A stretch of DNA of 64,000 nucleotides from Alphaproteobacteria bacterium (lineage in GTDB: Bacteria; Pseudomonadota; Alphaproteobacteria; Micropepsales; Micropepsaceae): positions 1 through 64,000 of the forward strand of contig JAHFQC010000023.1 in NCBI GenBank assembly GCA_023259375.1, given 5' to 3'. The notes under the pieces are model-generated. The model was not told where the DNA came from and did not search any database. It was given only the letters and a program-made list of their open reading frames with translations. The position numbers and the translations under genes were made by a program. This document shows, piece by piece, positions 44,618 to 53,212 of this stretch (the stretch's first letter is position 1; each line of letters begins with the position of its first letter).

Positions 44618-46492
44618 CTAGAGGTATGACGAGAGCATGTTTTTCAGCGGATCGAGCCAGTTTTCGTAGGCGCGCCACTGATCGACGGCATCGGAGAATA
44701 TCGGCATACGGACCTGCTCGGAGCTGGCAGTGCGTACAATCCGGTCATTCTGATAATAGCGCAGGCAACTTTCTTCGAACGGCAGCCCGCAGGCTGCGAG
44801 AAGGTTCCGCACCGTCGTCTCGAAATCCGCGATCATGGTTTCGTATTGTACACGGACGATCCGGCCCGGCAGTACGGCGTCGAAGTGCGCCATGAGGTCA
44901 ACATAGTCGGCGTAGTAGCGGCCGATGTCCGTCAGGCTGTAGGAGAAGGCCTGGCCGCGGGCGAAGTGCTGCTTGAAACAGGAAAAGCCGCACGCCATCG
45001 GATGGCGGCGGGCGTCGATGATCTTGGCGTTGGGCAGGATCAAATGGATGAAGCCGATTTGCAGGAAGTTGTTCGGCATCTTGTCGATGAACAGCGGCCG
45101 GCCGAGCTTACGGTGAATGCGGGTGCGTTCGAGATACTCCTCGCCGAGATCGTTCAGCTCTGCCGCGGATAAGCCGGCGATGACGTCGGGGTAGAAGGCG
45201 GCGTCACGGCCGCCGCGCAGCCGGTCGATCATTGCCAGGATGTCGGGCAGTTCCATGGTGCCTTCCACCTGGCTGTGGCTGGCGAGGATCTGTTCAATCA
45301 AGGTCGAGCCGGAGCGCGGCAGGCCGACGATGAAGATCGGATCGGGGGCGGGGCAGCCTTGGCCGGCGCGGGCGGCGAAGAACTCCGGCGTCAGCACCGA
45401 TTTCAAGCGCTCCTTGTTCGCCGTAATCAGATCCGCGTCGTAATTCAGCGCCTTGGCGCGGCAGGCATTGGCCGCGGCGTAGTGCGCGAACGACGTTTCA
45501 TAGTCCTTACGATCTTCAAAGGCCTTGCCGAGAGCAAAATCGAGATGCAGGCGGTCTTCGTCGGACAAACCTTCACGCGTGAGGGCGCGGCTCATCGTGG
45601 CGATGTCTTCGTCGCTGAAACGGAAGGTCTTGAGGTTGGCCAGACTCCACCACGCCTCGCCCAGGGTCGGCTGCAGGCGAACGCTCTGCCGGTAAGCGTC
45701 TTCCGCCTCGGCGCGGCGGCCAGCAGTCTTCAGGGTGTGGCCGTAGCTCATCCAGATCTTGGGCTGACCCGTCACCGTCTTGAGGAGTTCGCCATAGACC
45801 GCGATCGCTTTGTCGGTTTCCCCGAGACGCGCCAGCACGGCGGCGTATTGGTTTTTATGCGACGGGTTTTCGGGATCGCGCGCCAACAGGGTTTCGAGTT
45901 CGGTACGCGCCTCGACCGAGCGGTTCTGCCGGTGCAGCACAATGGCGAGATTGGCGCGCGCGGCATCGAAACTCGGCGCTAATTGGAGGGCCCGCCGCAG
46001 CAGCTTTTCGGCTTGGTCGTAGCGTTCGAGCCTGGCGGCGATCTCCGCCAACATGCGGATGGCGGTGATCTCGGTCGGATGATCCTTGAGGATGGCGCGC
46101 AGGATGCGTTCGGAATCGGCAAGGCGGTTTTCGTACAGCGCGCCGGCGGCTTCGATCAGGGCGCGGTCGCTGGTCGAGGCCTGGATATGATGCATGTAGG
46201 CGTCGTCGGCGGCTTCCGTCTTGCCCAGCGCCGTGTAGACGTCGCCGAGATCGCGCCACGCCGCCGGATGCTGCGGTTCGGCCGCCACCAGCGTTTTCAG
46301 CGGATCGAGCGCCTCTTCCAGTTTGTTCTGGGCAGCGAGGGCGGCGGCGTAGAGCAGGAGCGCACCCGGCTGACCGGGGACAACGCGCAGAATCTCGCGT
46401 GCCTGAACTTCCGCCATGGCCGGATCGACGGCGAGAAGGCGCATCAGATTGGTCAGCGCCGCCGACAGGCTGCCGCGCACATGTTCGCTCAT
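44618..46492 (-). CDS. TPR-domain sulfotransferase
   Basis: 624 residues. About nine tetratricopeptide repeats (residues 1-340; for example AWRDLGDVYTALGKTEAADDAY and AEKLLRRALQLAPSFDAARANLA) are followed by a PAPS-dependent sulfotransferase domain. The domain has the 5'-phosphosulfate loop FIVGLPRSGSTLIEQIL and the 3'-phosphate region IIDARRHPMACGFSCFKQHF. No signal peptide. Such proteins often lie beside TBDRs in alphaproteobacteria (from memory), but the substrate is unknown. It is between the TonB-like gene and the TBDR, 119 bp before the latter. Confidence 0.9.
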   Translation of the reverse strand: MSEHVRGSLSAALTNLMRLLAVDPAMAEVQAREILRVVPGQPGALLLYAAALAAQNKLEEALDPLKTLVAAEPQHPAAWRDLGDVYTALGKTEAADDAYMHHIQASTSDRALIEAAGALYENRLADSERILRAILKDHPTEITAIRMLAEIAARLERYDQAEKLLRRALQLAPSFDAARANLAIVLHRQNRSVEARTELETLLARDPENPSHKNQYAAVLARLGETDKAIAVYGELLKTVTGQPKIWMSYGHTLKTAGRRAEAEDAYRQSVRLQPTLGEAWWSLANLKTFRFSDEDIATMSRALTREGLSDEDRLHLDFALGKAFEDRKDYETSFAHYAAANACRAKALNYDADLITANKERLKSVLTPEFFAARAGQGCPAPDPIFIVGLPRSGSTLIEQILASHSQVEGTMELPDILAMIDRLRGGRDAAFYPDVIAGLSAAELNDLGEEYLERTRIHRKLGRPLFIDKMPNNFLQIGFIHLILPNAKIIDARRHPMACGFSCFKQHFARGQAFSYSLTDIGRYYADYVDLMAHFDAVLPGRIVRVQYETMIADFETTVRNLLAACGLPFEESCLRYYQNDRIVRTASSEQVRMPIFSDAVDQWRAYENWLDPLKNMLSSYL

Positions 46493-46553
46493 GGGTGTAC
46501 CTCGCCAGTTTTATGGCATGGCTGCCGGCAGGCGTGCAAAGACGATGGAAACG

Positions 46554-47264
46554 TTACGGCTGCGGCGCCGGGCTCTGAAGTTTTTTCTCCGCCTCGGCAT
46601 GCTGCTTGTCGGATGCAAACCAGCCGCGCGGATCGTACCAGGCGTGAGACTTCTGGCCTTCGTTCGACGTTTCGGCGACCGGAGTTGCTTCCTCAGGCTT
46701 TTTCTCGTCTTTCTTTTCCTCGGCTTTGGCGGCGGCTTCCGCCTTGGCTTCGGCTGGAGAAGGCAGCACCCATTTCACCAGCGCACCGGAAGTGACCTCG
46801 GCCAGCTTGCCGTCCTTGATCGCCGGCCGGTAATGCCAGGTTTTCACGCAGGCCACCGAAGCTTCGTCGAGCCGCTGCGAACCGCTGGTATTCGCCACCG
46901 TGACGCCTTCGACGGTACCGTCGGTAAGAATCGTGAAGCTGACCTTGGTGATGCCTTCCTCGCCTTTGACGAGGGAGTCGGGCGGATAGAACTCGAGCCC
47001 GCAGGTGTGCGGCTTGTCCTTGGGGGCGGAGGCGGACTGCGACGGCAGTATGGTCTTCACCACCGGCACCTTGACGATCTTGGTGATGACGGCGGGCTCG
47101 GGCTCCTTGCCCATCATCTTGGCGCCGACATGATAGAAGAAGAGGAGCGACGATCCGGTGGCGATCGCTCCGGCGAAAAGAACCGCCCACAAATGGTTGC
47201 GGAACCGTTCGCTGCAGAACAGCCCCGACGACACCACGAAGACGATGAACTCGATAACGATCAT
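46554..47264 (-). CDS. TonB-family protein with a charged C-terminal extension (third copy)
   Basis: 236 residues. Membrane helix at about 24-46, a short linker without the usual Pro-rich run, then a TonB domain (about 85-168: CGLEFYPPDSLVKGEEGITKVSFTILTDGTVEGV...GSQRLDEASVACVKTWHYRPAIKDG). After the domain comes a 65-residue Lys/Glu/Ala-rich tail (AEAKAEAAAKAEEKKDEKK) ending SPAPQP. A tail after the receptor-contact end is unusual for TonB. It lies upstream of the sulfotransferase and TBDR, suggesting a dedicated energiser. Confidence 0.82.
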   Translation of the reverse strand: MIVIEFIVFVVSSGLFCSERFRNHLWAVLFAGAIATGSSLLFFYHVGAKMMGKEPEPAVITKIVKVPVVKTILPSQSASAPKDKPHTCGLEFYPPDSLVKGEEGITKVSFTILTDGTVEGVTVANTSGSQRLDEASVACVKTWHYRPAIKDGKLAEVTSGALVKWVLPSPAEAKAEAAAKAEEKKDEKKPEEATPVAETSNEGQKSHAWYDPRGWFASDKQHAEAEKKLQSPAPQP

Positions 47265-47422
47265 GCCCTGAACCCTAGGTCCCCAACCCTAACCTGCCTT
47301 CAGCTCCTGCGACAGCCGCGCATATTGCCTCCCCTGATCGTGATCCCGCCGGATACCCGCACCGCTTGCACCGCCGGTTGGGGGCCTTATGTTGGCAGGG
47401 TTCCGGTTGAAGAGGGTCTGCA

Positions 47423-48364
47423 ATGTTCGCCAAGTTCCGCCGCACCGCCTTGTCCATCCTTCTGGCTGCCGGCTTCGCGGCCGCCGCCCCGGCGCCGGTC
47501 AAGACGCAGAGCCCCGGATTCTACCGCATGGCGGTCGGCAATTTCGAAGTAACTGCCCTCTATGACGGAAATTTGCGCATCGGGTCCCAGATTCTGCACG
47601 GGATCGACCAGGCTGCGGTGCCGGGTCTTTTGGCGCGTGAATTCGCCGACAGCAACGAGAAGGGTGTTCTGACCGCGATCAACGCCTTCCTGGTCAATAC
47701 CGGGGCGCACCTGATTCTGGTCGACGCCGGGCTCGGGACCTGTGGCGGGCCGGCCACCGGTCACGTGCTCGAGAACCTGAAGGCGGCCGGGTACCGGGCG
47801 GAAGATGTGGACGCCGTCCTGATCACCCATATGCATGGCGACCACGTCTGCGGCCTCGCCAAGGCAGGCGTGCGGCTGTTTCCGAACGCCACGGTTTACG
47901 CCTCCGAGCCTGAAATCGCCTATTGGCTGACGACGGTGCCCAATGACACTGCCGCCGAAAGCAAAAAGGGCGTGCAGAAGATGATGCAGCCTTACCAGGC
48001 CGTCGGCAAATTGAAGGGCTTTAAGCCCGGTGCCGTGGTATTCCCCGGCGTCACGGCGATCGACACCCATGGCCATACGCCGGGTCATACCGCTTATCTC
48101 TTCCAATCGACCGGTCAGAACTTCCTGGCGTTCGGCGACATCGCGCATGTGCATGCGCTGCAGTTTGTCCATCCGGAAGTCACCATCGATTACGATACCG
48201 ACCAGCCCACGGCCCGCGCGGCGCGGCTGGCGCTGTTCGACCGTCTGGCCAAGGAAGGCTGGAGCATTGGCGGGGCGCACCTGCCGTTCCCCGGCATCGG
48301 CCATGTGCGCAAGGACGCAAGCGGCTACTCCTACGTCCCGGTGGAATACGCCCCGCTGCCGTAA
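47423..48364 (+). CDS. Exported metallo-beta-lactamase-fold hydrolase
   Basis: 313 residues with a signal peptide (MFAKFRRTALSILLAAGFAAAAPAPV). Zinc motif THMHGDHVCGLA, then DTHGHTPGHTAY and a downstream His (LQFVHPEVTIDYD and GGAHLPFPGIGHV). It resembles the lactonase/AHL-hydrolase and ribonuclease-like MBL proteins, periplasmic. The substrate cannot be told. AGAGGG precedes the ATG. It is divergent from the TonB-like gene and followed by a hairpin before the GT4. Confidence 0.85.
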   Translation: MFAKFRRTALSILLAAGFAAAAPAPVKTQSPGFYRMAVGNFEVTALYDGNLRIGSQILHGIDQAAVPGLLAREFADSNEKGVLTAINAFLVNTGAHLILVDAGLGTCGGPATGHVLENLKAAGYRAEDVDAVLITHMHGDHVCGLAKAGVRLFPNATVYASEPEIAYWLTTVPNDTAAESKKGVQKMMQPYQAVGKLKGFKPGAVVFPGVTAIDTHGHTPGHTAYLFQSTGQNFLAFGDIAHVHALQFVHPEVTIDYDTDQPTARAARLALFDRLAKEGWSIGGAHLPFPGIGHVRKDASGYSYVPVEYAPLP

Positions 48365-48376
48365 AGCAGGAACAAA

Positions 48377-48417
48377 CCCTGCTGCCTGACGTTAAGACAG
48401 GCACGTCAACAGCAGGG
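48377..48417 (+). promoter_or_regulatory. Hairpin hiding the GT4 ribosome-binding site
   Basis: Outer arms CCCTGCTG (48,377-48,384) / CAGCAGGG (48,410-48,417), with an inner GCCTG / CAGGC. The AGGG of the 3' arm is the only Shine-Dalgarno-like sequence before the ATG at 48,423, 5 bases away. Folding would therefore block translation, so this may be a translational switch or a weak terminator for the MBL gene. Confidence 0.5.
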
Positions 48418-48422
48418 TCGTC

Positions 48423-49514
48423 ATGGCTATTCTCCCGTTAAAACCTTTGCGCATCGGCATGGTCGCTCCGTTGTGCGAGGCGACGCCGCCGCGATTGTAC
48501 GGCGGCACCGAACGGGTGGTGGCCAATCTCACCGATGCGCTGGTCGGCCTCGGCCATCACGTCACGCTATTTGCTTCGGGCGATTCCGTCACAAACGCCA
48601 AGCTGGTAGCATGCCGTCCGCAGGCGGTGCGGCTCGATCCGGCGCCGCTGAAATCCGATTGCGCCGCGCATCTGGCGATGCTCGCCGACGTCAAGCGCCA
48701 AGCGCACAGGTTCGATGTGCTGCACTTCCATGTTGACCTCTTGCACCTGCCGTTCTTCACCGACATCGCCGAGCGCACCCTGACGACGCTGCACGGCCGC
48801 CTCGACATGAAGGATTTGCCGGAGGTCTACAGCCGTTTCACCGAGTATCCGTTGGTATCCATTTCCGACAATCAGCGCGTCGCCATGCCCGAGGCCAACT
48901 GGCTGGCGACCGTGCATCACGGCCTGCCGCCGCACGTCTACACTTTCAGCCCGCATCCGAGCGGCGGCTATCTCGCCTTTCTCGGACGCATCTCGCCCGA
49001 GAAGCGGCCTGACCGCGCCATTACCCTGGCCAAGGCGACCGGCATTCCCTTGAAGATCGCAGCCAAGGTCGACGCTGCCGACAAGGCGTATTTCCATAAC
49101 GAGATCGAACCGCTGCTCGATCATCCGCTGATCGAGTTCGTCGGCGAGATCAACGATGCGCAGAAAGTCGACTTCCTCGGCGGTGCGCTGGCGCTGCTGT
49201 TCCCGATCGACTGGCCGGAGCCGTTCGGGCTCGTGATGATCGAAGCCATGGCTTGCGGCACGCCGGTGATCGCGTGGAACTGCGGCTCGGTGCCCGAGAT
49301 CGTCACCGACGGCGTTTCGGGACGCATCGTATCGTCGATGGACGAAGCGGTCATGGCGATCAAATCCCTGCATTGGCTCGACCGCCGCCGGGTGCGGGCG
49401 GAATTCGAACAACGCTTCACCTCGCTCGTGATGGCCCGCAATTACCAGCGGCTTTACTATCTCGTGTCGGGCGGCGGACAGGTACGCAACGAAGGCCTGG
49501 AAAACGTGGGTTAG
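48423..49514 (+). CDS. Family 4 glycosyltransferase
   Basis: 363 residues, GT-B fold. N-terminal domain GMVAPLCEATPPRLYGGTERVVANLTDALVGLGHHV, a donor-site segment LGRISPEKRPDRAI, and the C-terminal FPIDWPEPFGLVMIEAMACGTPVIAWNCGSVPEIV (EX7E motif). It lacks a signal peptide. It is 3 bp before a glycogen-debranching-type gene, a pairing that suggests alpha-glucan or trehalose-like metabolism. The sugar donor is unknown. Confidence 0.85.
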   Translation: MAILPLKPLRIGMVAPLCEATPPRLYGGTERVVANLTDALVGLGHHVTLFASGDSVTNAKLVACRPQAVRLDPAPLKSDCAAHLAMLADVKRQAHRFDVLHFHVDLLHLPFFTDIAERTLTTLHGRLDMKDLPEVYSRFTEYPLVSISDNQRVAMPEANWLATVHHGLPPHVYTFSPHPSGGYLAFLGRISPEKRPDRAITLAKATGIPLKIAAKVDAADKAYFHNEIEPLLDHPLIEFVGEINDAQKVDFLGGALALLFPIDWPEPFGLVMIEAMACGTPVIAWNCGSVPEIVTDGVSGRIVSSMDEAVMAIKSLHWLDRRRVRAEFEQRFTSLVMARNYQRLYYLVSGGGQVRNEGLENVG

Positions 49515-49517
49515 GCG

Positions 49518-51653
49518 ATGTCATCCTCCGCCCAGCCCCACGCCGAACACCTCCGGCCGGATCCGCCGCCACGCTTACGGCTGTTTTCCCTCAAGGACGG
49601 CGACATGTTCGTCGTCACCGATTCCGTCGGCGACATCTCGGGCCTCGGCGACGGGCTGTTTCGCAACGACACGCGCATTCTCTCCTATCTGCAATTTCGC
49701 GCCGGCGGCATGAAGCCGGTGGTGCTCAACACCGCCCGCTCGCGCGACAACGTTTTTCTCACCGCGCATCTGGTGAACCGTCCGCTCGGCGGTCATTCCG
49801 AAACCGGCAACGTTCACATCGAGCGCACCAAACTATTGTGGAGCGGCACGCTCTACGAGCGCGTCACCTGCACCAATTTCGGCAACAGCGACGCCGAACT
49901 GCCGCTGATGCTGCGCTTCGCCGCCGACTTTGCCGATATTTTCGAAGTGCGCGGGACGGCGCGGCATCGTCATGGTGCTTTGCAGCGGCGCGTCAACGGC
50001 GACGATCAGGTGCTGTTGATCTATGAAGGCCTCGATCATGTCGTGCGCACCACCTCGGCGTCGTTCTCCGAGCCGCCGCATCGCCTTACGCTCGACGAGG
50101 CGCATTTCCTGGTCCAACTCAAACCGCGCGAGCGGCACGCGATCTATATCGAATACGGTGTCGACCGCAGCGCCCGGCCGGATCGCAACCGCTATCGCAC
50201 CGCGGCCGCGGCGGCCTGTAGTGCCATGCGCGAAAACACGCGGCGAGGCGGGCGGCTGAAGTCGTCGGGCCTCAGGTTCAACGACTGGATCGAACGCTCG
50301 CGCAACGATCTCGCGTTGTTGACCACGCAAATGGAAACCGGCCCGTTTCCCTATGCCGGTATTCCGTGGTTTTCGACGGCGTTCGGCCGCGACTCCATCA
50401 TCACCGCACTGCAGACCTTGTGGCTCGATCCGCAACTGGCGCGCGGCGTGTTGCGCTTTCTTGCCCGCAATCAGGCGACGGAAACCTCGTCGTTCCAGGA
50501 TTCCGAGCCCGGCAAGATCATGCACGAAACCCGCAAGGGCGAAATGACGGCGCTGCATGAGCTTCCTTTCGGCCAGTATTACGGCGGCGTCGACACCACG
50601 CCGCTGTTCCTGATGCTGGTGTCGGCCTATGCCGAACGCACCGGCGATCTCGCCACCATCGATGACTTATGGCCGTCGGTCGAAGCCGCCCTGGGGTGGA
50701 TCGAAATGATCCAGGGCCGCTTCGGCAACGGGCTGCTCTCCTATCAGCGCGGCGAGAAAAGCGGTCTCGCCAACCAGGGCTGGAAGGACTCCGAAGACTC
50801 CATTTTTCACGCCGACGGAACGATGGCCCAAGGACCCATCGCCTTGGTCGAAGTGCAGGGCTACGCCTATGCCGCCTTCCGCGGCATGGCGCGTCTGGCC
50901 GAGCGGCGCGGCGATCGCGATACCGCCGCCAAATGGAACGAACGCGCCGACGCCTTGCGCCTGACGGTCGAAAGCCGCTTCTGGAGCGATAAGCTCGGCA
51001 TGTACGGCATTGCTCTCGATGGCGAGGGACGGCTGTGCGAAGTGCGCACCTCCAATCCGGGGCATCTGCTGTTCAGCGGTCTGCCCGAATTTTCCCGCGC
51101 CAAGAAAGTGACGAGCGCGTTTCTGACGCCAGCCTTTGACAGCGGCTGGGGCATTCGCACCCTCGCCAGCACCGAGGCCAACTTCAATCCGATGTCCTAT
51201 CACAACGGTTCGGTCTGGCCGCACGACACCGGCCTCTGCGTGGCCGGCATGGCGCGGTACGGCGAGCGCGCCGCCTGCGTGCGGCTCCTCAATCAGATGT
51301 TCGAAGCCGCCGGCCATTTCGGCATGCAGTTGCCGGAACTCTTCTGCGGTTTCGGACGCCGGCCGGGCGAGCCGCCGGTGCATTATCCTGTCGCCTGCCT
51401 GCCGCAAGCCTGGGCGGCGGGGGCGCCGTTCATGCTCTTGCAGGCCTGCCTCGGCGTGCAGGTCGACGGCTGGGCCAAGGCGGTCACGGTCGAACGGCCG
51501 TGGTTGCCGCCGCATGTCAACAAGCTCAGTCTCTCGAATATCGCGGTCGGCGATCAGGTGATCACGCTGAAGTTCGAGCGCCTGGCCGACCACGTCGTGG
51601 TGTCGTCCGACGCCGCCCTGCACCACGACGTGCCGGTGATGCTGAGACTTTAA
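49518..51653 (+). CDS. Amylo-alpha-1,6-glucosidase / glycogen debranching family protein
   Basis: 711 residues. N-terminal beta-sandwich domain (about 20-220: LKDGDMFVVTDSVGDISGLGDGLFRNDTRILSYL) as in the glycogen-debranching N-terminal family. An (alpha/alpha)6 catalytic domain follows (about 270-700), with AGIPWFSTAFGRDSIITALQTLWLDP, GWKDSEDSIFHADG and NGSVWPHDTGLCV holding acidic residues. It would hydrolyse alpha-1,6 or other alpha-glucosidic branches in the cytoplasm. Some members act on glucosylglycerate-type compounds, so specificity is open. Co-transcribed with the GT4. Confidence 0.87.
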   Translation: MSSSAQPHAEHLRPDPPPRLRLFSLKDGDMFVVTDSVGDISGLGDGLFRNDTRILSYLQFRAGGMKPVVLNTARSRDNVFLTAHLVNRPLGGHSETGNVHIERTKLLWSGTLYERVTCTNFGNSDAELPLMLRFAADFADIFEVRGTARHRHGALQRRVNGDDQVLLIYEGLDHVVRTTSASFSEPPHRLTLDEAHFLVQLKPRERHAIYIEYGVDRSARPDRNRYRTAAAAACSAMRENTRRGGRLKSSGLRFNDWIERSRNDLALLTTQMETGPFPYAGIPWFSTAFGRDSIITALQTLWLDPQLARGVLRFLARNQATETSSFQDSEPGKIMHETRKGEMTALHELPFGQYYGGVDTTPLFLMLVSAYAERTGDLATIDDLWPSVEAALGWIEMIQGRFGNGLLSYQRGEKSGLANQGWKDSEDSIFHADGTMAQGPIALVEVQGYAYAAFRGMARLAERRGDRDTAAKWNERADALRLTVESRFWSDKLGMYGIALDGEGRLCEVRTSNPGHLLFSGLPEFSRAKKVTSAFLTPAFDSGWGIRTLASTEANFNPMSYHNGSVWPHDTGLCVAGMARYGERAACVRLLNQMFEAAGHFGMQLPELFCGFGRRPGEPPVHYPVACLPQAWAAGAPFMLLQACLGVQVDGWAKAVTVERPWLPPHVNKLSLSNIAVGDQVITLKFERLADHVVVSSDAALHHDVPVMLRL

Positions 51654-51674
51654 GGTTTTGAGTTCCCCCATTCT

Positions 51675-51766
51675 CGTCATGGCCGCCCTCTGAGGCGGCC
51701 ATCCAGTCTTTTTTCGCCTGCCGCTGGATGGCCGGGTCATGCCCGGCCATGACGATTCGGAACGGG
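51675..51766. repeat. Palindromic intergenic repeat
   Basis: TCGTCATGGCCG...GCGGCCATCCAG then TTTTTT and CTGGATGGCC...GGCCATGACGA. Nested inverted repeats of the 'gtcatggccgg / ccggccatgac' type are common in alphaproteobacterial intergenic DNA. It may end the debranching transcript (T-run at about 51,709-51,714). Confidence 0.65.
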
Positions 51767-51776
51767 GAGGTGAGGG

Positions 51777-51880
51777 TCCGGCTACAATTCATCGGATATA
51801 GAACAAATGGGGAAACCTCCCGCACGCTTCAAGGGGAGTTTTTCGGGTGCGACAAACTGAACAAAACGAGTACGTATCAG
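51777..51880 (-). repeat. Dispersed 104-bp intergenic repeat, intact copy B
   Basis: Uninterrupted copy, on the minus strand directly after the pfkB terminator region. It aligns without gaps to 9,467-9,517 plus 12,888-12,940, with about 93 of 104 matches by eye. It contains the 8-mer TCCCCTTG once, so it represents the empty target of the transposable element. No ORF or clear single hairpin explains its conservation. Confidence 0.85.
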
Positions 51881-51956
51881 AGACTTACCCAAAAGTGGGT
51901 GTGCGACCGCTTCGCGTTCTTGTCAGTCTGTCGCAGTGCGCGGGATCGGCAGCTCC

Positions 51957-51988
51957 AAACAAAAACGGCGGACCTTGCGGCCCGCCGT
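51957..51988 (-). terminator. Rho-independent terminator of the pfkB-type gene
   Basis: On the minus strand ACGGCGGGCC-GCAA-GGTCCGCCGT is followed by TTTTTGTTT, 24 bp after the stop. The same stem sequence, with one or two changes, ends the gene at 9,349. Confidence 0.88.
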
Positions 51989-52011
51989 CTGAACACTTTC
52001 TGTTGGTCGCC

Positions 52012-52959
52012 TTAGAAGACCAGATTCTGGACTTCGACCTGCGGCGCCAGCTGGTTGACCACGTCCGGCGAGGCCAGGCCCGTACCGGGCGAGAGCAACG
52101 CGGCGCAGCCGCCGGCAATCGCCATGCGGAAGGCCTCGGTCAGCGACTTGCGCTGGGCCAGCGAGAGAATCAGCAGGGCGACAAAGCTGTCGCCGGCGCC
52201 GACCGTCCCGCGCACCTGAACCGGCGGCGGCTTGGCATGGATCGAGATGTCGCGGCTGATCAGCATGGCGCCGTCGGCACCCATGGTCAGAGCCACGATC
52301 TCGGCCTTGCCGTTGACGACCAGATTCTTGGCGGCGTCGTGGCAGGCCTTGGTGTCCGGGGTTTCGCCGATCAGGTCGGTGAACTCCGACAGGCTCGGTT
52401 TGACCAGATAGCAGCCGACATCGAGGGCATGCTTCAGCGGCGGGCCGGAGGTGTCGAGCACCAGCCGGGCGCCACCCGAAACCCGCAAATTGCGGGCAAG
52501 ACGGGCATAGAAGTCATGCGGCACGCCGCGCGGCAGCGAGCCAGAAGCGACGGCAAAGCCGCTGCCCGAAGCCGCCGTCGTCAGACCCAGGCCGGCGGTC
52601 CACTCTTCCTCACCCAGCGTCGGGCCGGGCATGACGAAGCGGAACTGCTGACCGGTCGACAGGTCGTTGGCCGTGAAATTGGCGCGACAGTCGCGGGCGA
52701 TCATGAACGATTGATGGCGGACTTCCTCAGCCGCGACCAGACGCTCCAGCATATGGCCGGAGGGGCCGCCCAGCGGGAAAATCGCCAGGGGTTCGGCCCC
52801 GAAGCGCTTTAACACGCGGGCCACATTGATACCGCCGCCGCCAGGATCGCGCCGCGTTTTGAGCGCACGCATCTTGTGTTCGGTCATCATCTGCTTGACC
52901 GACACACCCATGTCGATGGCCGGGTTCATCGTAAGGGTTACAATGTTCTCGGTCTTCAT
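52012..52959 (-). CDS. PfkB-family sugar kinase (1-phosphofructokinase / tagatose-6-phosphate kinase type)
   Basis: 315 residues. PfkB signatures: N-terminal TLTMNPAIDMGVSV, GGGGINVARVLKRFGAE, and the ATP/anion-hole GTVGAGDSFVALLIL with catalytic Asp. It resembles the 6-phosphofructokinase-2 / LacC branch that phosphorylates a sugar phosphate. The start at 52,959 has AGGAAGGG upstream. Monocistronic, with its own terminator. It may feed products of the glucan genes into glycolysis. Confidence 0.88.
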   Translation of the reverse strand: MKTENIVTLTMNPAIDMGVSVKQMMTEHKMRALKTRRDPGGGGINVARVLKRFGAEPLAIFPLGGPSGHMLERLVAAEEVRHQSFMIARDCRANFTANDLSTGQQFRFVMPGPTLGEEEWTAGLGLTTAASGSGFAVASGSLPRGVPHDFYARLARNLRVSGGARLVLDTSGPPLKHALDVGCYLVKPSLSEFTDLIGETPDTKACHDAAKNLVVNGKAEIVALTMGADGAMLISRDISIHAKPPPVQVRGTVGAGDSFVALLILSLAQRKSLTEAFRMAIAGGCAALLSPGTGLASPDVVNQLAPQVEVQNLVF

Positions 52960-53075
52960 TCCCTTCCTCTCGAGGCCCGCCCCCACAATGACAGCCCTGT
53001 CGGTGGTCCGGATACCATAACACTACGGATGCTTATATGCGGACGAGGACCTATTTCTCGGGATTTAAGGTCACA

Positions 53076-53112
53076 CTCGCAAGTGGGACCGGTCCCATTT
53101 CCTTCTTGCGAG
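53076..53112. promoter_or_regulatory. Nested palindrome TGGGACCGGTCCCA upstream of the metallophosphatase
   Basis: A perfect 14-bp palindrome (53,084-53,097) inside larger arms CTCGCAAG (53,076-53,083) / CTTGCGAG (53,105-53,112). It lies in the divergent 253-bp region between the kinase and the phosphatase genes. Could be an operator for either gene. No regulator can be named. Confidence 0.45.
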
Positions 53113-53212
53113 CCAAACCGGCCGAGATTGTGGCAGGCTGACGCAAGATCCGTTCGCATCTTCCCGCGAGCGGCGTAAACAAATCGCGAATTCCGCGAAT
53201 CGGAGAGCTTTG

